Part shown: positions 21,541-28,049 of the stretch, piece by piece
Position numbering within the stretch: the first letter of the stretch is position 1
Layout: the number at the start of each line of letters is the position of its first letter
DNA from: Sporobacter termitidis
Lineage (GTDB): Bacteria > Bacillota > Clostridia > Oscillospirales > Oscillospiraceae
Reading direction: 5' to 3'
NCBI GenBank assembly: GCA_029267955.1
Contig: JAJUHI010000003.1
Span: 1-39,341, forward strand
DNA length: 39,341 nt
The notes under the pieces: model-generated
What the model saw: the letters and a program-made list of their open reading frames with translations, nothing else
The model's database searches: none
Told to the model about the DNA's origin: nothing
Position numbers and translations under genes: made by a program

Positions 21541-22386
21541 TTACCGGTTTTTGCGCGGCAAGACGGCGGTCGCCGCTTCGGCCAGCTCGGCGCAGAGCAT
21601 CCCGGCGATGTGGCCGAGCCCCACGTTGGCGTTATAGTAGTCGTCGGCGCGGCTCAATGCGGCGAAGGCCTTTTTCGGGAAGTCCGGCGGGTAGGCGGCC
21701 GCTCCGGCGCGCGCGCCGTCCCGGAGCTTTTCCGCCAGGAGCGTCCGGACGCCGTCGACAAACAGGGGGAATTTGCTTTTGTCAAGATTCTCAAGTTGGA
21801 AGGAGAAGGCCGTGAGCGCCAGCGGACCTTCTGAAAAAGCCCTCACAAACTCGTCGGCAACCTCCATGACGCCGGACAGGTCCGGCAGGGCCTGGCCGGC
21901 CGGGAGCATCACGCAGCGGGACCGGACCGTCGCCAGCAAGGCCGAGGGGGTTTCCGCTTCTAAAATGATGGTAACGCGGGGCGGCGGCTCCTCCAGGAGC
22001 TTTAACAGCGCGTTCTGGGCGGCGGGATTCATGCTGTCCGCGTTTCTCAGGATATAAACCTTTTCCTCCGCCTCGTTGGGCAGTATCACCGCGTCCTCCC
22101 GCAGGGCGCGGATCTGGTCGACGACGATCTCCTTCTTGTCCGGCGGGCGGTCGATGACGGCGATGTCCGGATGAACGCCCCGCGCGGCTTTCTGACAATG
22201 GCGGCACAGTTGGCAGGGCTTATGATCGCCGCTTTCGCAGACGGCCGCCGCCGCCAGCGTTTCCGACGCGCGGGTCCGCTCCGCCTGGTCGCCGCCCCAG
22301 ATGATATACGCATGGGATTTTACGGCTTTATACGGGCTTGCATCCGTTTGGACATGACGGACAGTTTCATTTCCCTGCTGACTCAT
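21541..22386 (-). CDS. holB: DNA polymerase III delta' subunit
   Basis: This protein of about 281 residues is part of the sliding-clamp loader. CQLCRHC near residue 60 is the zinc site and PAAQNALLKLLEEPP with ATVRSRC are clamp-loader sensor motifs. The usual P-loop is gone: the segment IIWGGDQAERTRASETLA occupies its place without GxxGxGK(S/T). The delta' subunit does not need ATP hydrolysis in well-studied clamp loaders, so function may be kept. I choose the ATG at 22384-22386 with GGAGG just upstream; an ATG 12 codons earlier would sit at the predicted transcription start without a ribosome site. Confidence 0.88.
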   Translation of the reverse strand: MSQQGNETVRHVQTDASPYKAVKSHAYIIWGGDQAERTRASETLAAAAVCESGDHKPCQLCRHCQKAARGVHPDIAVIDRPPDKKEIVVDQIRALREDAVILPNEAEEKVYILRNADSMNPAAQNALLKLLEEPPPRVTIILEAETPSALLATVRSRCVMLPAGQALPDLSGVMEVADEFVRAFSEGPLALTAFSFQLENLDKSKFPLFVDGVRTLLAEKLRDGARAGAAAYPPDFPKKAFAALSRADDYYNANVGLGHIAGMLCAELAEAATAVLPRKNR

Positions 22387-22428
22387 AGCGCCTCCGTCAT
22401 CCGGCGATTTTTGCTTACTCATTATAGT

Positions 22429-22458
22429 ATTTTACATTTGATTCCGGCTTTTAGTCAA
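22429..22458 (-). promoter_or_regulatory. Sigma-A-type promoter of holB-ricT
   Basis: On the minus strand TTGACT (22453-22458) is 18 bases from TAAAAT (22429-22434). Transcription would start near 22421, which supports the later holB start at 22386. Confidence 0.65.
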
Positions 22459-22523
22459 CTAAAATGTCAGAATTCGTATATATGGCAGCGTTTTTCACGG
22501 GCTTGCCGATATAAAACCGGTGA

Positions 22524-22552
22524 TTGCCACGGGCCCAACTGGGGCGTATAAT
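22524..22552 (+). promoter_or_regulatory. Upstream metG promoter P1
   Basis: TTGCCA (22524-22529) is 17 bases from a perfect TATAAT (22547-22552). It lies about 150 bases before metG. The leader then contains a small CTGCC/GGCAG hairpin. No tRNA-responsive T-box consensus was recognised between here and metG. Confidence 0.6.
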
Positions 22553-22622
22553 GAAATCTCATAGTAAAACTGCCAATCCGAGGCAGAATACATCTGTCGG
22601 GCTGCCGGCTGAAAACCATAAG

Positions 22623-22652
22623 TTGCATACGGCGGCAATAATATGCTATACT
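22623..22652 (+). promoter_or_regulatory. Proximal metG promoter P2
   Basis: TTGCAT (22623-22628) is 18 bases from TATACT (22647-22652), which is preceded by TGC as in an extended -10 element. The leader to metG would be about 47 bases with AAAGGAAAGGA near its end. Confidence 0.55.
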
Positions 22653-22706
22653 GCTCGTTACAGCACTTTGCATCGGCATTGATGATACAGAAAGGAAAGG
22701 ACAGTT

Positions 22707-24296
22707 ATGAGCAAGGGAACATTTTACATCACAACGCCCATCTATTATCCCTCCGACAAGCTTCATATCGGGCACACCTACTGCACGGTGGCCACCGACG
22801 CCATGGCGAGGTACAAGCGAATGCAGGGCTATGATGTCATGTTCCTCACGGGTACCGACGAGCACGGCCAGAAGATTGAGGAAAAGGCGAAGGCCGCGGG
22901 CGTGACGCCACAGGAGTTCGTGGACAACATCATCGAGGGCAAAGGCGGCATCCTGGACCTGTGGAAGCTCATGAACATCTCCTACGACCGGTTTATCCGC
23001 ACCACCGACGACTACCACGTGGCCGCCATCCAGCGGATATTCAAGGCCATGTACGACAAGGGCGATATCTACAAGGGCGCGTACAAGGGCCTGTACTGCA
23101 CCCCCTGCGAGTCCTTCTGGACCGAGAGCCAGCTGGTGGACGGCAAGTGCCCCGACTGCGGGCGGGAGGTCAGATACGCCGAGGAGGAGGCCTATTTCTT
23201 CCGCGCCTCCAAATATGCCGACCGGGTCCGGGAGCTGCTGCGGAGCGGTTTTCTGGAGCCCGCCTCCCGGGTCAACGAGATGATCAACAACTTTATCGAC
23301 TGTGAAGGCGGCCTGCAGGACCTCTGCGTGTCCCGCACCACCTTTACCTGGGGCGTGCCGGTGGACTTTGACCCCGGCCATGTGGTCTACGTCTGGCTGG
23401 ACGCGCTGTTTAATTATACGACGGCCCTGGGCTTTCAAAACGACAAATACAACGATTACGAAAAATACTGGCCCGCGGACGTGCATTTTGTGGGCAAGGA
23501 GATCGTGCGTTTTCACGCCATTTACTGGCCGGCTTTCCTCATGAGCATGGAGATGCCCCTGCCCAAAAAGGTTTACGGCCACGGGTGGCTCAACTTCCAC
23601 GGCATGAAGATGAGCAAGTCCATCGGCAACGTGGTGGACCCGGTGATTCTGGCCGACCGGTACGGGGTGGACGCCCTGCGGTATTTTCTCCTGCGCGACT
23701 TCCCCTTCGGCTCCGACGGCAACTTTACCAACGAGCTTTTGATCTCCCGGATCAACACGGACCTTGCCAACGACCTAGGCAATCTGGTGTCCCGGACGGT
23801 GGCCATGGTGATCAAATACTTCGGCGGCACGCTGCCGGAAGAGCGGACGGCCGACCCCATGGACGACGAGCTGATCTCCATGGCCGGCGCGCTGCGCGAC
23901 AAGTATGAGGCGCAGATGGAGAAGTATGCGTTCCAAAACGCCCTGACGGAAGTGTTCCGCGTCTCCTCCCGGGCAAACAAGTATATCGACGAGACGACCC
24001 CCTGGGTCCTGGCCAAGGACGAGGCCTTAAAGCCCCGTCTGGCCGCCGTCATGTACAATCTCCTGGAGACCATCCGCATCTGCGCCGTCCTCCTCAAGCC
24101 CTTCATGCCGGAAACCAGCGCGAAGATCGCCGCCCAGCTGAACGCCGGCGACGGCCTGATGACATGGGAGTCGGCCGCCGCCTTCGGCGAGCTGCCGAAA
24201 ACGGCATCGGTGACAAAAGGCGACGCCATCTTCCCGCGGATTGACATGGCCAAGGAGCTGGAGGCCCTGGCGGGCGCGGTGAAAACATCCGAATAA
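22707..24296 (+). CDS. metG: Methionyl-tRNA synthetase, short form without C-terminal tRNA-binding domain
   Basis: This 529-residue class I synthetase charges methionine tRNA. The HIGH motif is at residues 20-23 and KMSKS at 301-305. Zinc ligands are Cys131, Cys134, Cys148 and Cys151. The anticodon-binding helical domain runs to about residue 510. Many Firmicutes MetRS proteins continue for another 110-130 residues with an EMAP-like tRNA-binding and dimerisation domain; this one stops at AVKTSE, followed by a strong terminator, so the short form appears natural rather than broken. The ribosome site AAAGGAAAGGA precedes the ATG. Confidence 0.96.
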   Translation: MSKGTFYITTPIYYPSDKLHIGHTYCTVATDAMARYKRMQGYDVMFLTGTDEHGQKIEEKAKAAGVTPQEFVDNIIEGKGGILDLWKLMNISYDRFIRTTDDYHVAAIQRIFKAMYDKGDIYKGAYKGLYCTPCESFWTESQLVDGKCPDCGREVRYAEEEAYFFRASKYADRVRELLRSGFLEPASRVNEMINNFIDCEGGLQDLCVSRTTFTWGVPVDFDPGHVVYVWLDALFNYTTALGFQNDKYNDYEKYWPADVHFVGKEIVRFHAIYWPAFLMSMEMPLPKKVYGHGWLNFHGMKMSKSIGNVVDPVILADRYGVDALRYFLLRDFPFGSDGNFTNELLISRINTDLANDLGNLVSRTVAMVIKYFGGTLPEERTADPMDDELISMAGALRDKYEAQMEKYAFQNALTEVFRVSSRANKYIDETTPWVLAKDEALKPRLAAVMYNLLETIRICAVLLKPFMPETSAKIAAQLNAGDGLMTWESAAAFGELPKTASVTKGDAIFPRIDMAKELEALAGAVKTSE

Positions 24297-24304
24297 CCAG
24301 TATC

Positions 24305-24339
24305 AAAAAGGAGCGGACCTTGTTGTCCGCTCCTTTTTT
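24305..24339. terminator. Strong bidirectional terminator after metG
   Basis: A perfect 14-bp stem, AAAAAGGAGCGGAC (24305-24318) with GTCCGCTCCTTTTT (24325-24338), ends in a T run on the plus strand and has the matching A run for the minus strand. A second, weaker hairpin, AAGGGG (24344-24349) with CCCCTT (24365-24370), lies next to the convergent minus-strand gene and may help terminate it. Confidence 0.92.
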
Positions 24340-24388
24340 AACAAAGGGGAAGAACTTGTGTCTGCCCCTTAGGATATGTATACCATTA

Positions 24389-25153
24389 TTATTTTTCACG
24401 TTTTCGGTTCAGCTTTTCCCGCAGCTTGCATAGGGCCTCGTCGTAGCGGAGGGACCGGAGCTTGGGAAACGCCCGGAAAATCCGCATGTTCTGGATTCTG
24501 TCAAGACTAAAGAGCGTCCTGATCCGGTCGGAATAAAATTCGCTCTCCTCAAAGCTGTCCAGAAGGGAATTCTTGAATTCGCCGGCCCGGCGGGCATATT
24601 TGCCGAGAAAGCCGTTGAGCGCCAGCTGAATCTCGCTCAGGCGGCCGTTGAGGATAAACACGTGGCGCACCGTCAGCGACAGATCAATAAGCCCGTACAG
24701 GAGAATCAGCAGGACGAGCAGCGACTTGTAGCTGTCCGGGAACTGGTCCGTCAGGCTGCGGACGAAGGGGTGGATAAATTTCAGGTGCAGGACGGCCATC
24801 ACGCCGAACACGGACGAGGAGATGACGCTGATCCGGCCCTTGTAATTGAGCGGGAACATGGAGTAGTCCCACCATTTGGCCTGAAACAGCGTTTCCAGAA
24901 TCACGGCGGTCAGGTACTCCAGGGCCGTAGCCAGGACGACGGCCAGGAGGAATATGACGAGGATGCCCTCAAACCGCCCGGCCAGCAGCGAGAGGAACAG
25001 CAGCGCGCCGAAGCCGTAGATGGGGCAGAAGGGCCCGTTTAAAAAGCCCCGGTTGACAAAACGGCGCTCCTGGACCGTAAACAACGCCGTTTCCCACGCC
25101 CAGCCGATGAAGCTGTATATAAAAAACCACAGTATCCAATCCGTCAGATGCAT
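24389..25153 (-). CDS. CmpB-type putative ABC transporter membrane protein (ABC_trans_CmpB family)
   Basis: This 254-residue membrane protein opens with DWILWFFIYSFIGWAWET and NRGFLNGPFCPIYGFG, the hallmark of a family annotated as putative type IV ABC-transporter membrane proteins in Clostridia. Four or five membrane segments fill residues 5-180. The last 80 residues are soluble, charged and possibly helical. No ATPase gene is nearby and the function is unknown. The ATG at 25151-25153 has GGAG seven bases upstream. The gene lies alone between two terminators. Confidence 0.82.
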   Translation of the reverse strand: MHLTDWILWFFIYSFIGWAWETALFTVQERRFVNRGFLNGPFCPIYGFGALLFLSLLAGRFEGILVIFLLAVVLATALEYLTAVILETLFQAKWWDYSMFPLNYKGRISVISSSVFGVMAVLHLKFIHPFVRSLTDQFPDSYKSLLVLLILLYGLIDLSLTVRHVFILNGRLSEIQLALNGFLGKYARRAGEFKNSLLDSFEESEFYSDRIRTLFSLDRIQNMRIFRAFPKLRSLRYDEALCKLREKLNRKREK

Positions 25154-25183
25154 ACAGTATCTCCGCAACAGAATTGTAAGGTC

Positions 25184-25219
25184 AAAAAAGCCGGAGATTT
25201 GATGGTATCTCCGGTTTTT
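25184..25219. terminator. Bidirectional terminator after the HD-domain gene
   Basis: CCGGAGAT (25191-25198) and ATCTCCGG (25207-25214) form an 8-bp stem. Six T residues follow on the minus strand and five on the plus strand. It ends the HD-domain transcript. Confidence 0.88.
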
Positions 25220-25247
25220 ATAAACTGGGGCGCCGCGCCCCGGTTAC

Positions 25248-25757
25248 CTAACCGTTTAACAGGCTGTAAACCTGCTGCATCCGCTTGCTGCGCCGCAGCG
25301 GCAGCGCCTCCCTGACGCAGCAGAACTTGTCGACAAGGAGGACCACAAGGCTTTCCAGATGCTTTGGCAGGGCGGGGGTCAAGGGCCACATGTGCTTTCG
25401 GATCACGTCCTGCTCCTTTTTGTTGAGCGTAAAATGGCGGCTGGCGTTTATGGCCGCGATTTTCGGATGCCGGAAGCCGTGGAGGCCGCCGTAGGGGTTT
25501 TCCGTGTGCCAGTCGTACAGGAAAAAGTCGTGGAGCAGGCCGCCCCGGGCCGCGGAGCGGTAATCCAGGCCGAAGCGCCTGCAGATCAGATAGCTTTTAA
25601 AGGACACGTTCAGGCTGTGCTCCAGGCAGTCGACGCCCCGGTGCTGGTTGAACCGGCGCATGGACCGGACCGCGTCATGTTCTATCATATCTTTGACGCA
25701 GGCGTAATATTCCCTGTAAATGTCCGCCCCGGGCGGCGTTTTCGTTTTATCGCGCAT
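25248..25757 (-). CDS. HD-domain protein (putative metal-dependent phosphohydrolase)
   Basis: This 169-residue protein has the HD pattern: His47 in CLEHSLNVS, His76-Asp77 in GGLLHDFFLYDWH, additional histidines at 97 and 122 (RKHMWPL), and Asp143 in LVDKFCC. Extra histidines allow a two-metal centre. HD proteins of this short type act on nucleotides or other phosphates; the substrate is unknown. It has its own promoter and terminator, and GGAGG lies eight bases before the ATG, so it is probably a single-gene unit. Confidence 0.85.
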   Translation of the reverse strand: MRDKTKTPPGADIYREYYACVKDMIEHDAVRSMRRFNQHRGVDCLEHSLNVSFKSYLICRRFGLDYRSAARGGLLHDFFLYDWHTENPYGGLHGFRHPKIAAINASRHFTLNKKEQDVIRKHMWPLTPALPKHLESLVVLLVDKFCCVREALPLRRSKRMQQVYSLLNG

Positions 25758-25792
25758 TTAACAGGCCTCCGGTCCCGACTGCTATAGGACCT

Positions 25793-25821
25793 AATATGCC
25801 ATAGTTCATAGCGTCTGTCAA
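25793..25821 (-). promoter_or_regulatory. Sigma-A-type promoter of the HD-domain gene
   Basis: On the minus strand a perfect TTGACA (25816-25821) is 17 bases from CATATT (25793-25798). The leader would be about 30 bases. Confidence 0.55.
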
Positions 25822-25857
25822 TAAAAGGCGCGGCTGCCGGTAACGGCTTACTATATG

Positions 25858-25889
25858 AAAAAAGCCTGCCCGGCGGTTAAGGGGCAAGC
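25858..25889 (-). terminator. Terminator overlapping the stop of the sigma-like gene
   Basis: On the minus strand GCTTGCCC (25882-25889) pairs with GGGCAGGC (25864-25871), followed by six T residues (25858-25863). The stop codon of the gene at 25877 lies in the loop. Confidence 0.8.
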
Positions 25890-26299
25890 TTTCGGACGCC
25901 GGACAGCAGCCGCCGGGCCACAAGAAATTGCGGCTGCCGGAGGACGGCGGCGATTTGGCGGAGCTTCATTTTCCGGCGGCAGAACAGCAGGAGGACAAAC
26001 CGCTCGTCATAGGTCAGCCGGCAGAGGGCGTTATGAAGCGCCGTGTTCCCGCCGGCCGCCCTTGCGCCGGTTGCCTTGCCGTACCGATACAAAAACCGGA
26101 TGCCCAGGGCCTCGAGCTTTTCCATATCCGGCCCGGCCTTACCGCCGGAAGCCTTCTGATACGCCTTTGCAAACGCCGCCGCGGACGCCTCAAGAGCGTC
26201 TTTATCGTTGCCGAATATGTATAACGCCAGGCGGTAGAGCGCCCCGCCCGATGTCTCGCAGAGCTGATTCACCTGACAGCACAAAACGGGGTCTTCCAT
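25877..26299 (-). CDS. Degenerate sigma-70-like protein (hypothetical)
   Basis: This 140-residue protein resembles a small ECF sigma factor. Its end, LTYDERFVLLLFCRRKMKLRQIAAVLRQPQFLVARRLLSGVRKL in pattern, matches region 4: a YDERFVLLL helix followed by a helix-turn-helix around IAAVLRQP. The amino half, with DKDALEASAAAFAKAYQKA, could be a worn region 2; the usual DxxQExF motif is not clear. It may be a regulator or a decaying sigma gene. The ATG at 26297-26299 follows AAGGA by seven bases. It is divergent from a normal ECF sigma gene 270 bases away. The gap between them holds a GC-rich hairpin at 26415-26444. Confidence 0.6.
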   Translation of the reverse strand: MEDPVLCCQVNQLCETSGGALYRLALYIFGNDKDALEASAAAFAKAYQKASGGKAGPDMEKLEALGIRFLYRYGKATGARAAGGNTALHNALCRLTYDERFVLLLFCRRKMKLRQIAAVLRQPQFLVARRLLSGVRKLAP

Positions 26300-26460
26300 A
26301 AAAGCATCCTTACCGACATCATTTTCCGGCCCTGCCCTTTGGCGGGCCATCTATATATTGATTGGGCACGACAGATTATTACAAAATTTTTATTGTCAAA
26401 AAAAGCTGAAAACACGGGGCGTTGCGGCGGGCGGCGCGCCCCGTAGTCCCGGCGCGGCGG

Positions 26461-26489
26461 TAGACAGGCGGGCGGGGTACCTATATAAT
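26461..26489 (+). promoter_or_regulatory. Sigma-A-type promoter of the first ECF sigma gene
   Basis: TAGACA (26461-26466) is 17 bases from a perfect TATAAT (26484-26489). The leader to the sigma ATG would be about 75 bases. The spacer is very GC-rich. Confidence 0.6.
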
Positions 26490-26569
26490 ACGAAAAGGAT
26501 ATATCAGGAATTGATTGAAAGACGCATTTTTCGGACGTGCTGCGGCTTAACAAAACCGGGAGACTTTAC

Positions 26570-27067
26570 ATGCCGAATTTTGATCAATGGTTTGACAAGC
26601 TGTATATGGAAAACGCCCCCAGAATGGTCAAGCTGGCCGCGTATCTGCTCGGGGACCGGCAGGTCGCGGAGGAGCTGGTGCATGAGGCGTTTTTGATTCT
26701 GCTGTATAAGCGCGACCGGCTGGCGGACCACCCGAATCTGCCGGGCTGGCTGAGCCAGACCCTCAAAAACCTTGTGGCAGACGAGCTCAAGTCCGCCCGG
26801 CGCCGGCTTGAGCTGCCCTTAAATGAGGCCGCCGATGCCGGCGGGGAGGATACATACGAGCCGCCGCTGGAGGCGCTGCTCCCCCCGGGCCTGACGCCCA
26901 AGGAGCGGGAGATCCTCGTCTTATATTACGAGAAGCAGTTATCCTACGAGGAGATCGCGGCCCGGCTGAATATTACGGTCATCAATTGCAGGACCCGGCT
27001 TTTCCGGGCCAGGGCGCGTTATAAGCAGCTGAAAAATAACGATATGAAAATGACGCGGATGTTTTAA
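26570..27067 (+). CDS. ECF-type RNA polymerase sigma factor
   Basis: This 165-residue protein carries sigma region 2 (AAYLLGDRQVAEELVHEAFL near residues 23-45) and region 4 (LTPKEREILVLYYEKQLSYEEIA near 118-140, then an INCRTRLFRARARYK recognition helix). It directs RNA polymerase to a small set of genes, probably in response to an outside signal. The start ATG at 26570 has GGGAG seven bases upstream; an upstream GTG frame lacks one. The next gene, 51 bases downstream, encodes a likely membrane anti-sigma partner. Its own promoter looks like an ordinary sigma-A site. Confidence 0.9.
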   Translation: MPNFDQWFDKLYMENAPRMVKLAAYLLGDRQVAEELVHEAFLILLYKRDRLADHPNLPGWLSQTLKNLVADELKSARRRLELPLNEAADAGGEDTYEPPLEALLPPGLTPKEREILVLYYEKQLSYEEIAARLNITVINCRTRLFRARARYKQLKNNDMKMTRMF

Positions 27068-27118
27068 GCCTGTAATAAAACGCCGCGGTGAATCAATAGT
27101 CATAGGGGAGGTGGCGGG

Positions 27119-28006
27119 ATGTTAAAAAAACGGCTTGCTGAGAAAAGCGGTTATCCGGCGGATGCCGCGCGGCTTCATGAGCGGCTGAAGCACATGCCGC
27201 CGGAGGAGATTGCCGGGGAAATGGCCGATATATGGGAGGCCATGGGGGAAACCGATTTTGACCCCCGGCGGATTGACGCCTATCTGGCGGCGCTGGAGGA
27301 GAAAGACCCCAAAGCCGTTGATTTTAACGCGGAGGCGGCGCTTAAATCCTTCCGCGCACGGCACGCGGTGCTGTTTGAGCAGCTGGACGCCGGCGAAGAT
27401 GGCCGGAACCGGAAGATACGGCCGGCGCGGCGCCGGCGCTATGTGCGGCTGGCGGCGGCTTCGCTGGCGGTGGCGCTGGGCAGCATGATGACGGCGCAGG
27501 CCTTCGGCGTGGATGTGTTTGGCTTGATTGCCCGCTGGACGGATGAGACCTTCCGCTTTGACACGCTCGCCCAAAGCCAGGCGATAGATATACCGCCGCC
27601 CGCCGGGCCGGAGGAATACGCCAGCCTCCAGGAGGCGCTGGACGCTTATGAAATTACGGAAAAGGTCCTGCCCAAGTGGATGCCGGAGGGCTTCCGGCTG
27701 CTTGAAGTCAAGGTTACTCCCACGCCGAGATATGTAAGGTTCCACGCTGCGTACGAAAACGGGGAGAAATTCCTCTCCATCTCCGTCTGGCAGTATGGGT
27801 CGATCGAGGACGCAGCCAGCGTTATCTTTGAAAAGGACGATATGGAGGTCATCCATTACGAATACGCCGGCATTACCCATTATCTGATGTCGAACCTCGC
27901 GCAGAAGCGGGCCGTATGGGTAAGCGGCAACCTGATGGTCGACATTTCCGGCGACCTGACCCTCAGCGAGCTGGAAGAGATGGTCAGATCAATATATGAG
28001 GAGTAA
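27119..28006 (+). CDS. DUF4367-type membrane protein, probable anti-sigma factor
   Basis: This 295-residue protein has a cytoplasmic amino domain (about 1-105), one membrane segment (about 109-130, RLAAASLAVALGSMMTAQAFG) preceded by the basic stretch RPARRRR, and an outside domain. The outside domain, with PKWMPEGFRLLEVKVTPTP and a final YEYAGITHYLMSN...MVDISGDLTLSELEEM pattern, matches DUF4367 proteins found next to ECF sigma factors. It likely holds the sigma factor until a signal is sensed. GGGGAGG precedes the ATG. No zinc-binding HxxxCxxC anti-sigma motif is visible in the amino domain. Confidence 0.82.
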   Translation: MLKKRLAEKSGYPADAARLHERLKHMPPEEIAGEMADIWEAMGETDFDPRRIDAYLAALEEKDPKAVDFNAEAALKSFRARHAVLFEQLDAGEDGRNRKIRPARRRRYVRLAAASLAVALGSMMTAQAFGVDVFGLIARWTDETFRFDTLAQSQAIDIPPPAGPEEYASLQEALDAYEITEKVLPKWMPEGFRLLEVKVTPTPRYVRFHAAYENGEKFLSISVWQYGSIEDAASVIFEKDDMEVIHYEYAGITHYLMSNLAQKRAVWVSGNLMVDISGDLTLSELEEMVRSIYEE

Positions 28007-28041
28007 AAAACCCCGCGCCGAAAGGCGCGGGGCCAGTTTTT
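28005..28041. terminator. Bidirectional terminator between the anti-sigma gene and the branched-chain operon
   Basis: CCCCGCGCC (28011-28019), a GAAA loop and GGCGCGGGG (28024-28032) make a 9-bp stem. Six T residues follow on the minus strand (28005-28010) and five on the plus strand (28037-28041). It ends both convergent transcripts. Confidence 0.93.
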
Positions 28042-28049
28042 CTGTTGTT

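Noticed and set aside
22553-22706. Possible T-box in the metG leader.
   Set aside because: No specifier-type long stem, no conserved TGGNACCGCG segment and no terminator were found before metG.
22467-23600. A 377-codon minus-strand frame opposite metG.
   Set aside because: It is the antisense shadow of a strongly conserved synthetase gene in GC-rich DNA; its composition is unlike a real protein.
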